DNA of 64,000 nt from CAYPLH01 sp964411505 (GTDB lineage Bacteria; Bacillota; Clostridia; CAYPLH01; DUMO01), in assembly GCA_964411505.1 (NCBI GenBank), contig CAYPLH010000002.1:1-64000 (forward strand), read 5' to 3'. The first letter of the stretch is position 1. Every line of letters begins with the position of its first letter. The notes beneath the pieces were generated by a model. That model saw only the letters and a program-made list of their open reading frames with translations, was not told the origin of the DNA and searched no databases. A program made the translations under genes and the position numbers. Positions 26,397-36,430 of the stretch are shown in pieces.

Positions 26397-28197
26397 CTGT
26401 TCTACCTCCAATAAAAATTTTTAATTCAAAGCATGTTCCTCCTGCTGTACCCCTATGAACATATAATCCGCTAGCTTTACCAAATTTAATTAAAAGACGT
26501 CGGCCTACATTGATAAGACCGGAATTTCTCATGTCAGAATCCTTGTCACTTAAGATTTTCCTAATCTCGTTCAATTTTTCTTCATCTACTTCATCGCCAT
26601 TATCCTCAATAAAAACACTTAAATATTCAGACCCTTCTAAAAAGCTTATTTTAATCATTCCATTTTTCATTTTATTTGTCAATCCGTGCTTATAGGAGTT
26701 TTCTACAATTGGTTGAATTGAGAAGCAAGGTATGAGGAGTTCTTTAGCTATTTTGGGCAGTTCCTCTATAACATAAGAAACCCTGCCTATAAACCGAATA
26801 GCTTGGATTTCCATATAGTCCCTTACAATATCAATTTCAGATTCTAAAGTATGCTCATCCTTAATATTTTGTGTTACCTTTTGATAATACCTAGATAATA
26901 ATTTTGTTATGTGCTTTGCCTCGTCATAATCACATAAAGAAATCAAATTGGAAACCATCATAAAGGAATTATATAAAAAATGTGGATTGATTTGATACTG
27001 CAGCTGCCGAAGCTGTGCGTTCTGCAAACGTATTCTTTGCTCATAGTTCTCTGTAATAAGGTTTTTTATTTCCTTTGTCATCCTGTTAAAGTGCATATAC
27101 AATTTTCTGAATTCATCATTCGCATTGTGCATGATATATACATTGAAGCTGCCTGCTGCAACCTTTTGAAATGCATTTATCAATGTGTTCATAGGTTTGT
27201 TAACACGCTTGTTGAGCCATATTGAAAAGAGCACCATAATTCCCAAAGCATACAATGTAACTATCCAGAGCCAAGACCCATATTTATAAAGGGGAACTCT
27301 TATTATTTTTTCGGGTATACAAAGCACAAGCGTTGTATCCAAAAATTCGGAGTTTTTGTAAGTCAATTTAAAAATTTCTCCCATATATTCAAAAGGAGTT
27401 TCTTGTATACCTTTAGTTGACTCTGAGGCTTTGACCGTTTGAATAACCTTGTCCTTGAAGATTTCTGATACTTGCTTATTTGATGCAAACCAACCTTGAT
27501 TTTCATTGATCAGAAATGAAATACCCTCTAAATAGTCTACACTGCTTAATAAGTTTTTCCTGATCTTATCCAATGATAGGTCAACCCTTATGGTAACTGC
27601 CGGAATTAACTCTTTCGAATGATATTCTCCACTTCCAATAATATTCTCTGCTGAATGAATTTCTATATAAAGCAGCTCAACGTTTTGCAGACTGCTTCTC
27701 AGAGGTAATTCTCCCAGTCTGTAGAAAATAACTCCAGCCTCATGACCATTATCCGTTCTTGAAAACACCTCCGGTTGCCTCGAATATCCTTTTGTATATG
27801 TATCCAATACGATACCTTCCATCGGCAGTATTACGGTTACTCCTTCTACATTGGCACTAATATTTTTTAAAAACTCAATTTTATCTAGGATCATTTTCTG
27901 GTATTCATGCTTTGTAGAAAAAATCATATCTTCTCCATAAAGCCCCAAGGTCATGAATTCTTTTTGTGATACACAGTTACTTTGCATACTCATTATTCTT
28001 CTTATTTCTGATTCCAAAATTTCCAACTGATGATTTGCCTGATATTCGATTGATTTTTGAATCTCATCATCAATGCTTCTTGTTGCCATGATATTGGTAA
28101 GCATATTCATTACATATAAAGAAAGGAAGACAATTATAAACACAACTAATATTTGTGCAAAAATAGACATCCACATGTTTTTGAATTCTAACTTCAA
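26389..28197 (-). CDS. Sensor histidine kinase (YesM-like)
   Basis: 602 aa. TTG start with GGGGGGAG 5 nt upstream. Membrane helix 1 (about 11-33), extracellular sensor (about 34-305), helix 2 (about 307-327), HAMP-like linker, then the His_kinase domain with QINPHFLYNSF (His406) and an HATPase domain with the N-box IQPIVENSYKHGL and a later GLINVGRRL. It phosphorylates the regulator encoded immediately downstream; the two genes overlap by 8 nt. Ligand presumably an oligosaccharide or a binding protein loaded with one. The 260 bp upstream hold only the terminator of the preceding gene. Confidence 0.92.
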   Translation of the reverse strand: MKLEFKNMWMSIFAQILVVFIIVFLSLYVMNMLTNIMATRSIDDEIQKSIEYQANHQLEILESEIRRIMSMQSNCVSQKEFMTLGLYGEDMIFSTKHEYQKMILDKIEFLKNISANVEGVTVILPMEGIVLDTYTKGYSRQPEVFSRTDNGHEAGVIFYRLGELPLRSSLQNVELLYIEIHSAENIIGSGEYHSKELIPAVTIRVDLSLDKIRKNLLSSVDYLEGISFLINENQGWFASNKQVSEIFKDKVIQTVKASESTKGIQETPFEYMGEIFKLTYKNSEFLDTTLVLCIPEKIIRVPLYKYGSWLWIVTLYALGIMVLFSIWLNKRVNKPMNTLINAFQKVAAGSFNVYIMHNANDEFRKLYMHFNRMTKEIKNLITENYEQRIRLQNAQLRQLQYQINPHFLYNSFMMVSNLISLCDYDEAKHITKLLSRYYQKVTQNIKDEHTLESEIDIVRDYMEIQAIRFIGRVSYVIEELPKIAKELLIPCFSIQPIVENSYKHGLTNKMKNGMIKISFLEGSEYLSVFIEDNGDEVDEEKLNEIRKILSDKDSDMRNSGLINVGRRLLIKFGKASGLYVHRGTAGGTCFELKIFIGGRTDV

Positions 28198-28332
28198 AAA
28201 ACTCCCCCCGTTTATGCTCTTTTTTTAGAAAGCTCTTTTGCAAAGTTTCATAAAAACAGATCTTGGAAGCCCACCTCATTGGAAATTATAGCCTGCCACT
28301 CAACAGCAATATGATGCTGCCTGCAGAAAATG

Positions 28333-28361
28333 CAAAAAAAAAAGGATGAATAAAAATCCTT
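28333..28361 (-). terminator. Rho-independent terminator
   Basis: Stem AAGGAT/ATCCTT (28342-28347, 28356-28361), followed on the minus strand by an unbroken T run. It closes the transcript of the gene ending at 28456 and insulates the kinase operon. Confidence 0.8.
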
Positions 28362-28455
28362 GATTTATTATAACACGGTATTGTATTTAGATGCAAACAT
28401 AACTTTTCTCATGCCAAATTCTGCCATTCTTAATTGAATGAAGTTTTCCATAGTT

Positions 28456-29445
28456 CTACTCAATTGGGTGTATATAAGTCTCCCCAAAAACTGCATCACA
28501 GTGATGGGCTACAAAAAGCATACTTCCGTTGTCAAGCTCGCCTTCTATCCCCTCTGCCTGCAAATCCCATTTATCCTGTTCCTTTTCACCCTTTTCCCAA
28601 ACCTTTAGGCTGTAAAGGCTGGTTTTCTCTTTTCTTGATTCAACCCTGAATTTGAATATATACGTTTTACCTTCTTCAAGCTTTTTATCATTTTTATCAC
28701 GATATTTTTTATGTGCCTTTTCTGTGCCAAATAGAATTTCCAGACTATAATCACACGGTCCGTCTTTTTCTGATTTTCCATGCTTATACCAGCCTATAGC
28801 TCCAAAAGGCTTATACCCTCTTCTTGGCATTATGTCGTTCGCACTATAATGTCCTTTCCATCTTAGCATTACTCCAACACCGGGTCCTACCGAGGGAAGG
28901 TCAAAGCAAAGCGGATCCTCGCTGAAATTATTAATTGTAATCTCTACAGTGGCCTCATAATCCTTCCAGGACATGTCTCCTATTGCAATCAATCTATCAT
29001 AGCCAATCTGTGCGGGTCTTACGCCATTTTTCTGTAATATCCACTTCCCATCTACCACGCTTGCCACATCCTGTATAGAGGATATGTTGTTCCAATTAAT
29101 GTGATATGGCAAAGAGCACATATTCCCACGTTCATAATTAACTACTACTTCCTTCTCGGTGGTATTCCCAAATATATCCTTTGCCAATACTATAACCGTG
29201 TTTATTCCATCTTTAAGCAGATTTTTGTCTATCTCAATGTTAAAATCACCAGGTGCCAGCAGGCGGTAGGCAGACGGTCCTATAGGCAATGGAATTCTAT
29301 GTTTGCCGTTTAATGAATAGACCAAATTGTATAAGTTTTGATGGTTAGTAATATTTCCAAGAATATTAACCCACCTTTGTGGATCGCTCTGCTTCCCAAA
29401 ATGTTGTTCTTCTCCATACCATATGTTTATATCTATTCTGTTCAT
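28456..29445 (-). CDS. Unknown cytoplasmic protein, Ig-like plus concanavalin-like domains
   Basis: 329 aa, family not recognised. The N-terminal ~110 residues look like an Ig-like domain (FNIEIDKNLLKDGINTVIVL, DIFGNTTEKEVVVNY). The C-terminal ~200 resemble a concanavalin-like jelly-roll of the kind seen in DUF1080/GH16-related proteins (SWKDYEATVEITINNF, GVGVMLRWKG, EGKTYIFKFRVESR). No signal peptide. The ribosome binding site is weak (AAGGAAG about 14 nt away). It follows the GH2 gene 29710-32115 after a 260-bp structured gap and has its own terminator. A carbohydrate-binding role is only a guess from fold and context. Confidence 0.6.
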   Translation of the reverse strand: MNRIDINIWYGEEQHFGKQSDPQRWVNILGNITNHQNLYNLVYSLNGKHRIPLPIGPSAYRLLAPGDFNIEIDKNLLKDGINTVIVLAKDIFGNTTEKEVVVNYERGNMCSLPYHINWNNISSIQDVASVVDGKWILQKNGVRPAQIGYDRLIAIGDMSWKDYEATVEITINNFSEDPLCFDLPSVGPGVGVMLRWKGHYSANDIMPRRGYKPFGAIGWYKHGKSEKDGPCDYSLEILFGTEKAHKKYRDKNDKKLEEGKTYIFKFRVESRKEKTSLYSLKVWEKGEKEQDKWDLQAEGIEGELDNGSMLFVAHHCDAVFGETYIHPIE

Positions 29446-29523
29446 ATTTTCTATAATTCTTCCTTTCTATTGCTGCAATGTTAATTTTATTTATCAGCCT
29501 ATACTTTTTACTGTTGCTTCATT

Positions 29524-29704
29524 GTTATGGATGATATATAGTGCAGCAATAGAACAGGCTAATTATTAAGAGAACTAGACGAAGTCTATACTCAAAAGCG
29601 AGTGGGACTCGATGCCCCCAAGCTTTTCACTGAGAAAGCAAAGGCCAATCGTTCTTTATGCTACACTATACCATCATAACTCTTTAGAACAAGCTAATTA
29701 AAGT
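29524..29704. repeat. Structured intergenic element with inverted arms and a direct repeat
   Basis: Imperfect inverted arms at 29524-29555 and 29651-29680 (GTTATGGATG...AGCAATAGAAC against GTTCTTTATGCTACACTATA). The interior has small stems TAGAC/GTCTA and ACTC/GAGT and a GGGACTCGATGCCCC loop. AGAACAGGCTAATTA and AGAACAAGCTAATTA recur at 29551 and 29686. It fills the gap between two genes. Could be a decayed mobile element end or a structured RNA; no ORF. Confidence 0.45.
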
Positions 29705-29709
29705 ACACA

Positions 29710-32115
29710 TTAAAGGGATTTTACCTTTATACCGGCTTCAATTAGTCCAGCACCGGAGGCCTTAATACTTATTTCCCCCTGCGCATCCTTTAAAGAACGT
29801 ACTGTCAGCATACACATGCCGTTAAAAGCAGGCCTTGCAGGTGACTGAAACAACACCAGACTGGTCTGATCGCCGTTGTCGGCAGCCAAAAATTCACCGG
29901 CTCCGCTTACATCAAAGGATATTTCATTATTTGCTTTTGGGCATAGAATTCCATTTTCGTCTTCAATTCTAACCGTTATATAGCATAAATCATCGCCATC
30001 GGCTTTAATCTCTTGCCTGTCAGGAATCAATACCACTTTATATGGCTTGCCTGCAGTCTGTCGTTTTGCGGTTTTTGCTGCCGTACCGTCGGGATTGTAT
30101 GCGACAACCTCTAATATTCCGGGTTCATAGGGAACCTCTTCCCATATCAATCTGTAGCGTGTAAAAGTATTTGAAGGATCCTTTTTTCGTTTTCCCATTG
30201 AGCGACCGTTTAAAAACAACTCCGCTTCTTCAAAGCTTGTATAGCAGTGTACCGGGACAAATTCACCCTCCATTCCCTCCCAGTTCCAGTGAGGGAATAT
30301 ATGAAGCACTTCTTTGTCAGTCCATTGACTTTGATATGAATAATACCTATCTTTAGGTATTCCACACAAATCAACAATGCCAAAATATGAGCTGCGGCTT
30401 GGCCACTCGGTATTATATGGTGTTGGCTCACCCAGATAATCAAACCCTGTCCAGACATACTCTCCCAAAATAAATGGGCATTCATCCTGAGCCATGAATT
30501 CATATTCAGGCGGGTAAGCCCATCTTGGGCCGGCTAGGTCATAGGAGGTCACATGCAGATTGTCACGCATAACAGGAGGCTTCTCTTCTACTGCAGGAAG
30601 GTAGTATTCTCCACGAGAGCTGACGCAAGAAGATGTTTCACTACCATACATTACCCATGATGGGTGTTCTAAGTGATACTGCTTATATAAATGCGGCTTG
30701 TAATTCCATCCAGGTATGTCAACAGCTTCTGCTAACCCATTTTTTATAGCATTATCAGGCGTGTTAAATCCAGCTGTAACAGGTCTTGTAGCATCTAATG
30801 CGTGGCAAATACCCGTCAGCCATGCTGCTGTTTTAGCTCCCTCCGGAGTGTTCTGATCAAGTATTTCATTACCGATACTCCACATAATAACACACGGATG
30901 ATTTCTGTCACGCTTTATGAAAGCCGTAAGGTCTTTTTCAGCCCATTCATCAAATAATTGCGAATAACCATTTTTAACTTTAGCAACGCGCCATTCATCA
31001 AAAGCTTCGTCGATTACAAGAAATCCCATTCGGTCACATAAGAAAAGCAGCTCAGGTGCCGGAGGGTTATGGGAGGTTCGGATGGAATTGCATCCAAACT
31101 CTTTCAGAACTTCAAGCTGTCTTTCCATTGCCCTTACATTTATGGCAGCCCCCAGTGCGCCAAGATCATGGTGCATGCAAACACCGTTCAATTTAAGGTA
31201 TGATCCGTTTAAGAAAAATCCTTTTTTAGCATCAAAGGTTATTTCTCTGATTCCAAAGGTGGATTCATACGAATCAACCAGCTCACCATCAATAAAAATG
31301 GAAGATACAGCTTTATATAAAAAAGGCGATTTTATGTCCCAAAACTGCGGTTCTTTGATTTGCAGCTGCTGCACTGCCGTTTCCTCATTTTCTATTGTAA
31401 GGTTTATCTTTTCCTCGGCAACTAATTGTTCCAAAGGATCATAGATACATGTCGCAAGAGTAACATGCCCATTTGCATTACTCTGATTAAGTAGCTCTGT
31501 CCTAATATTAACTGTTGCGCACTTTTGTGAAATGTCGGTTGTTGTAATATAGGTTCCGCAATACTTCACATTTATATTGGATTTAACTAAAAGTCTTGCA
31601 TTCCTGTAGATTCCTGCACCTGTATACCATCGGGATGCCCCCGGTTTTGGCTCAACCCTGACAGCCAAAAGGTTTTTATCTCCAAAAGTGATGTGATCGG
31701 TAAGGTCAATACTGAAGGATGTATAGCCGCAAGGCCACCCACCTGCTTGTATTCCGTTTATATATATACTACTGTTGCTCATAATACCGTCAAACTCAAT
31801 ATAAATGCGCTTTCCTTCATATTCTGCGGGTATATGTATCCATTTTCGGTACCAGCCGACGCCAAAAACTGGAAGCCCACCCGTGCGACCTGTGTGAATA
31901 ATTGGTGCCAAAATACCGTCTGCAATGACTTCCCTTATCTGCTTATCATTTTCAGGTGAAAAAGGTCCATCAATTGCCCAATCGTGGGGAACCCTTACAT
32001 CCTCCCAACTGGCATCATTTAACTTGTCGCTTGTGGCGTTTTCTATGTCCTCTTTTGTAAATTTCCATCCATATTCTAAAAAGTTTACTATTCTTGTAGG
32101 TAGTAAATTACTCAT
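29710..32115 (-). CDS. Glycoside hydrolase family 2 (beta-galactosidase-like), 801 aa
   Basis: Cytoplasmic GH2 enzyme with no signal peptide. Jelly-roll domain (VPHDWAIDGPF, GVGWYRKWIH, RWYTGAGIYRNA), Ig-like domain, TIM barrel with acid/base Glu in WSIGNE (about 417) and nucleophile Glu in YGSETSSC (about 493), DUF4982-type domain (VPVHCYTSFEEAELFLNG) and a final Ig domain. Same architecture as the GH2 at 322-3153 but without its extra C-terminal domains. Start at ATG 32115 because AAAGGA lies 9 nt before it; the ATG six codons earlier has no ribosome binding site. Leader copy C precedes it. Probably exo-beta-galactosidase-like; exact sugar unknown. Confidence 0.92.
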   Translation of the reverse strand: MSNLLPTRIVNFLEYGWKFTKEDIENATSDKLNDASWEDVRVPHDWAIDGPFSPENDKQIREVIADGILAPIIHTGRTGGLPVFGVGWYRKWIHIPAEYEGKRIYIEFDGIMSNSSIYINGIQAGGWPCGYTSFSIDLTDHITFGDKNLLAVRVEPKPGASRWYTGAGIYRNARLLVKSNINVKYCGTYITTTDISQKCATVNIRTELLNQSNANGHVTLATCIYDPLEQLVAEEKINLTIENEETAVQQLQIKEPQFWDIKSPFLYKAVSSIFIDGELVDSYESTFGIREITFDAKKGFFLNGSYLKLNGVCMHHDLGALGAAINVRAMERQLEVLKEFGCNSIRTSHNPPAPELLFLCDRMGFLVIDEAFDEWRVAKVKNGYSQLFDEWAEKDLTAFIKRDRNHPCVIMWSIGNEILDQNTPEGAKTAAWLTGICHALDATRPVTAGFNTPDNAIKNGLAEAVDIPGWNYKPHLYKQYHLEHPSWVMYGSETSSCVSSRGEYYLPAVEEKPPVMRDNLHVTSYDLAGPRWAYPPEYEFMAQDECPFILGEYVWTGFDYLGEPTPYNTEWPSRSSYFGIVDLCGIPKDRYYSYQSQWTDKEVLHIFPHWNWEGMEGEFVPVHCYTSFEEAELFLNGRSMGKRKKDPSNTFTRYRLIWEEVPYEPGILEVVAYNPDGTAAKTAKRQTAGKPYKVVLIPDRQEIKADGDDLCYITVRIEDENGILCPKANNEISFDVSGAGEFLAADNGDQTSLVLFQSPARPAFNGMCMLTVRSLKDAQGEISIKASGAGLIEAGIKVKSL

Positions 32116-32150
32116 GTTTTTCAATCCTTTCATTTTTTGTGTGTAATAAC

Positions 32151-32229
32151 TACATGCACTGTTTTAAATTCTTGTAATATAACCTTTGAAATACACAATT
32201 GCTCGTTTAAAAAAGGTATATTGCATAAA
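32151..32229 (-). ncRNA. Structured leader element, copy C (upstream of GH2 at 29710)
   Basis: Closing helix ATGCA (32154-32158) with TGCAT (32222-32226). Inner helix AATATACCTTT with AAAGGTTATATT. A TATAAT lies just upstream on the minus strand (AGCGCTATAATTTTATG), as in copy B. It ends 38 nt before the start codon. Confidence 0.5.
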
Positions 32230-32316
32230 ATTATAGCGCTACTTCAGTTACCCCAAATATTTGCCCCTGCTTATTGTGAATGTAACACTCATATATAATT
32301 ATACCTAAAAAATTTA

Positions 32317-33390
32317 TTATTTCCAGTTAGTAATTCTTTTTAGAGCATAGTCCGCTTCTTCTTTTGAACTTATTGATTTTAACCCGCTTATCCAAACACC
32401 CTCAGGCCTTAGATTCTCAAACAGCAGATGTATATTACTAAGGTCGATCCCATCAATAAATATTGACTTACCTGCACGCTGAATTTTCTGATATACCGGA
32501 ATCCATCTTTCAAAGCCTTCATTTCCGGCACCGGGTACCCATTGTACCCCATTCAGCTCTTTTATGGACAAAAGCATGTCAAGATGCCTCAATGCACTCT
32601 GCCCATCCAGATGATACATTGATTTATCAAGAAATCTGCATTCATTAATTATGCCGTCGAGGAAAAACTCCTCAAACATTTTATTGCTTACCATACATGA
32701 AAAATCATTTGAAACTACATAATACTTTTCGTTTGAAACAAGCGGCATCCATGTTGTAATGGGTACATTATGGCTTCTTATGATATTATAAAAGTGGTCG
32801 TAGACCTTAAAGTATTCTTGCTGCGAGTCTTCCAATTTCCTCTTTACATAATCCGGATTTTCAATCATATCCATGGCCAAATTGGACGGATCCCTTAATG
32901 CCGCTAAGTGATCTCCGCCTACATGAAAGTCTGTCATCGCTGTGATAAAATGCCCCTTCCCTTCCACAAGCAATTTATTCGTAAAATCCTCAAGTAAACG
33001 AAATAACGGGTGATCCATATTTAGCACCGCTTTATCATAATCCTTTTCCCAGTCATGAACACAAGGGTCAGACCATGCTGTGGTTTCTCCAAAATTGTAA
33101 GAACACCCGCACCAGGCACTGAATATCTCAGGTCCAAAGTTTGTTTTGGCAATAGGCAGGGTATCTGCATAAAACATTTTATTATGCAAATTAGTTGAGA
33201 TTTCCTTGACACGAAAGTCAATGTCAAGCCATTTGTCTTTCAACGTGTCATATCTTTTTTGTGGAACAGGCACAGGATTATCTACAGGAAATGTTATATT
33301 TGTAACAAGCGGCCTGTCAGTTACATCACAAGCCCAAAAAGCCTCAAACCTTTTTTGTGCTTCAATAAAATCTGGTTTTAAACTAAACAT
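32317..33390 (-). CDS. Uroporphyrinogen decarboxylase-fold protein, variant without the HxC motif
   Basis: 357 aa resembling the URO-D/MtaA-like TIM-barrel superfamily, whose members decarboxylate uroporphyrinogen or move methyl groups between corrinoid proteins and thiols. No heme or cobalamin genes are near, so tetrapyrrole synthesis is unlikely. Where the other two local members have HSCG, this one has YHLDGQSALRH, so the zinc-ligand Cys of the methyltransferases is missing. Motifs: TAMTDFHVGGDHLAALRDP, WVPGAGNEGFERWI. GGAGAG ribosome binding site. It lies between a GH2 and a ceramidase-like gene. Function unknown; perhaps a sugar-derivative lyase or decarboxylase. Confidence 0.7.
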   Translation of the reverse strand: MFSLKPDFIEAQKRFEAFWACDVTDRPLVTNITFPVDNPVPVPQKRYDTLKDKWLDIDFRVKEISTNLHNKMFYADTLPIAKTNFGPEIFSAWCGCSYNFGETTAWSDPCVHDWEKDYDKAVLNMDHPLFRLLEDFTNKLLVEGKGHFITAMTDFHVGGDHLAALRDPSNLAMDMIENPDYVKRKLEDSQQEYFKVYDHFYNIIRSHNVPITTWMPLVSNEKYYVVSNDFSCMVSNKMFEEFFLDGIINECRFLDKSMYHLDGQSALRHLDMLLSIKELNGVQWVPGAGNEGFERWIPVYQKIQRAGKSIFIDGIDLSNIHLLFENLRPEGVWISGLKSISSKEEADYALKRITNWK

Positions 33391-33499
33391 TGTTCTTCTC
33401 TCCTTTTGTCTTCAAGAAAAGCTAATTTTTTATCTCCGGATTGAAATTGTAGAAAAAAGGCCAATCCAGAGAAAAACGCAAAGCAACTTTTTTCTAAAC

Positions 33500-34783
33500 T
33501 TATTTTGCAAAAAAATAATCAATTATCATTTGTTCAGCATTATGGGCAAGGGGAGCTGGATAGCCAGCTTTTTTCCAAAAGCTCTCTGGTTCATAACCGC
33601 CGTCACGCAGCATTTCGCTGGTGGGTATATACCCGACGCATCCGTTTGAGTAACCTACCAGCATTGTCAATCCGCCAGAAAACTTCTCGCGTATTGATTC
33701 TGCTGTTTCGGTCATCATCTCTCCTTCGGCAAGCACCAGCCTTATAGTATCGTTAAAGCAAAGAACCCCCAATAAGAACTCGCAATCTTTGGGAGCAGTG
33801 CCCTTTTCTATCTTATCCAGCATCCACAGTGCATAATCACTGAATACCTTTTGTTGGGATTTGCTAAGCTCACTAAGCTCATCAGTTTTAACTTCTCCAA
33901 GCGGAAGAATAATCTTATCCAGCTTAGTATCAAGAGAAATCTCAATTTTTTGCATCTCGCACTTTAAAATATTTTTAACATCATTGGCAAGAACTCTTCC
34001 TACAAAATGAACATTTTGATTAGAACTCTCAATTTCGTCCAAATTTTTGCCTCGTGTATTAACTGCAACATTCAAATTTCCACAAGCTCCCTGTAAAAAC
34101 ATCGCCATACAACCCGGATAACTTCTCTCAATTTCAGTGCATGCAACTCCGGGATAATCCGGTGACAAATAAAGAACCTGTCCATTCATTGCAATAGGAT
34201 GACATGAGCCACAAAAAAGCACGGCTTTTACCTCATTATTATCATTTGTGATCTTTGCTGCAAATAGGCTACGATCTGCCTTTCCTGAAGGATTTATACC
34301 TAATACTATACCTTTTTCAGTCTTTTGTCTGCGATTTACCGCAATCCATGTTTCTCCCATGCCAACCTCCATGACTCCATTTTGCATGGGCTCTTCCATA
34401 CACTTGTCAATACATGCAGTTATGCGTCCTTTAAGAAAATCCATATACCTTCTGATTTCTTCAATTCTCTCAGGAGGAGCATACCTTGACATATGGGCAG
34501 TTAGGGGACCGGAGTGGGTGTGGATTGCATGTATCACAATATCTTTTTCTAAAAACCCATACTTGTTATTTGCCCAGAGTTTTATTTCATCAGCAAATCC
34601 CCGGTCTATTGCGCACAAATCAAGGGAAATAATCAACACCCTGTTTTCACCGTCATGTATAAGCAATGCTTTTGCAAACATATCATGCAGAACACCTTCA
34701 TTATATCCTGTTCTGTTTAAATAGCCTGCCATTTTCACAGGCCAATCGGGTGTAATGCATTCTTTTGCAGTATTAAACTTCAT
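33500..34783 (-). CDS. Neutral/alkaline ceramidase-like N-terminal domain protein
   Basis: 427 aa from ATG 34783 (AGAGGTGG upstream; the GTG three codons earlier sits in that site). It matches the neutral ceramidase N-terminal family (PF04734): start FNTAKECITPDWPVKMAGYL, zinc-site HTHSGP (H88, H90), GSCHPIAMNG, FLQGACGNLNV, and VGYSNGCVGYIPT near the end. Known members hydrolyse the amide bond of ceramide, but bacterial ones without a signal peptide occur widely in carbohydrate loci and may act on other substrates. It is 22 bp upstream of nothing on its own strand but follows the DUF4038 gene by 21 bp, hence the same operon. Substrate uncertain. Confidence 0.82.
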   Translation of the reverse strand: MKFNTAKECITPDWPVKMAGYLNRTGYNEGVLHDMFAKALLIHDGENRVLIISLDLCAIDRGFADEIKLWANNKYGFLEKDIVIHAIHTHSGPLTAHMSRYAPPERIEEIRRYMDFLKGRITACIDKCMEEPMQNGVMEVGMGETWIAVNRRQKTEKGIVLGINPSGKADRSLFAAKITNDNNEVKAVLFCGSCHPIAMNGQVLYLSPDYPGVACTEIERSYPGCMAMFLQGACGNLNVAVNTRGKNLDEIESSNQNVHFVGRVLANDVKNILKCEMQKIEISLDTKLDKIILPLGEVKTDELSELSKSQQKVFSDYALWMLDKIEKGTAPKDCEFLLGVLCFNDTIRLVLAEGEMMTETAESIREKFSGGLTMLVGYSNGCVGYIPTSEMLRDGGYEPESFWKKAGYPAPLAHNAEQMIIDYFFAK

Positions 34784-34804
34784 AATATCCACCTCTTCTA
34801 TAGT

Positions 34805-36430
34805 TTATTTTATTTTATTACCAATACCTGATAACACCAACTTCATATGCAGCACCGCATCCCCATCCCATGGTGCTCGCCTAATTAATACTACGCCATC
34901 GCTATTGATAATTTCATCAGCTTTATATGTCGTATAATCCTCGGGATTGAACCAAACTATATCATATAGCGTTACGTCTTTATTCCCTTCCATATAGTGA
35001 AGATCTGATGCACAGCTTAAATATACAACTATATCATTTAAATTTTTGTCAGCAGCAATCAGCATGCTGCAGTCGTCATCTGCCAAAAAAATATTATCCG
35101 CCGGTTCCAGCTCCCACCAATTCATATCCTTAAAAAATTCCTTCAGAAATGCATAATCATCGGCGCCCTTAAGACTGAGTGCATCATTCCAATCAAGCGG
35201 CATACCCCATTTATGTTCTTCTCTAAACCCATCGGTTCTATGATGCCATTGCCACAGTCCATGAGCTCCATAGGTGATTCCGGCATTAGCTCCCGACAAC
35301 AGGCTGTACCACGCCACCTTTCGTACAAGGCTGCGTTCAACTCTTTCAGGCAAGCTGAAAAAGCATATATTTTCATAGCATGGCTCTGAATTTATTACAG
35401 GTCTTGGTGGACTATGCTCCCTATTTTTTTGCGAATAGTAAACGGCTCTTTCCTGAGTACTATTGTGATGCCCCGACTGAAACATATGAAAATCCAGCCA
35501 ATCCTTTTCGTTTAGAACAGGAGGTGTAAAAAAACGGGCGGACAAATGGGCAGACATAAGTGTAGCATAAGGACTGCTATTTTTTATTGCCTCTGCTGCA
35601 GCATCATATACAGACTCCACATAGCTGTCCTCATAATCGGTATCTCCCGAAACTATCCATATGGTACCAAAGGCTGCATACCTAGCGGCAAGATACTTCC
35701 CATACCTTGCTGCAAGCGATGGAGTAAACCCGGCAGGTCTTACCATATCCTTCCACCCCGGGTTAGCGCCGGGAACAAAATTACACCAAAGCACGACAAG
35801 CGCTATGTACACACCATAATGGTTAGCGGTATACATCATCTCATCAATATATTTAAAGTATTCTGAAGATGGCCTTGTAAGATCCCATCCATCATTAGTA
35901 TTGCTAAAGGGAGCACACCGTATGGAACTATCCGCATCATGCTGATAAAGCGAATTCACCTGAAATACATTGAAGCCTTGACCTACCCTATAAGATAAAT
36001 ATTTAGTCCATTCTTCATATGTTGATTTCATAGGAGCAGCCCAGACTGTATCGCCAAGCCAGAAAAACGGATTGCCATCCTCATGCACAAATCCCCTTTT
36101 ATTTTCGGACACTTTAATAAACCCATGCTTGCGTATGGCATCCTTCCTACTTGAACTAACAACCTCAAGTCTCCCCGTTAGTCCATGAAGTCCGCTGTCC
36201 TGTGTGTTTGAGGCATAACTTGTCCATTGCCACGCACCCTCTTTTGGGGGTGCAAAGCGTATCATCCACACATTTTCCTGGTACCAGAACCCAGGAATCT
36301 TTATCTTTTTACCATTAGCCGATTCAAATGTTACATAAATACTTACATCAGTATAGGGATTGTCATACGAAGATGAGCAAATAAATTCTAAGGAATATAT
36401 CTCCTTTACATAAGCCTTAGCAGAAATCAC
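34805..36430 (-). CDS. DUF5060/DUF4038 glycosidase (GH140 apiosidase-like)
   Basis: 541 aa. An N-terminal Ig-like DUF5060 domain (about 1-95; IRFAPPKEGAWQWTSYAS) precedes a DUF4038 TIM barrel (about 105-430; FFWLGDTVWAA, GQGFNVFQVN, WIVSGDTDYED). Candidate catalytic residues are the Asp in SGDTDYED (about 263) and the Glu in INSEPCYEN (about 349). The C-terminus is a small beta domain. Characterised DUF4038 relatives include apiosidases of GH140; activity here is inferred. The GTG start at 36430 overlaps the TGA of the alkaline phosphatase gene (GTGA), with GGAGGG 6 nt upstream, so the two are translationally coupled. The longer frame to 36484 lies inside the phosphatase gene and is rejected. 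No signal peptide. Confidence 0.85.
   Translation of the reverse strand: MISAKAYVKEIYSLEFICSSSYDNPYTDVSIYVTFESANGKKIKIPGFWYQENVWMIRFAPPKEGAWQWTSYASNTQDSGLHGLTGRLEVVSSSRKDAIRKHGFIKVSENKRGFVHEDGNPFFWLGDTVWAAPMKSTYEEWTKYLSYRVGQGFNVFQVNSLYQHDADSSIRCAPFSNTNDGWDLTRPSSEYFKYIDEMMYTANHYGVYIALVVLWCNFVPGANPGWKDMVRPAGFTPSLAARYGKYLAARYAAFGTIWIVSGDTDYEDSYVESVYDAAAEAIKNSSPYATLMSAHLSARFFTPPVLNEKDWLDFHMFQSGHHNSTQERAVYYSQKNREHSPPRPVINSEPCYENICFFSLPERVERSLVRKVAWYSLLSGANAGITYGAHGLWQWHHRTDGFREEHKWGMPLDWNDALSLKGADDYAFLKEFFKDMNWWELEPADNIFLADDDCSMLIAADKNLNDIVVYLSCASDLHYMEGNKDVTLYDIVWFNPEDYTTYKADEIINSDGVVLIRRAPWDGDAVLHMKLVLSGIGNKIK

Noticed and set aside
32317..33390. Heme biosynthesis role (true HemE) for the URO-D-fold genes
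   Set aside because: Three divergent copies among glycan genes, no other tetrapyrrole gene near, and key motifs differ.
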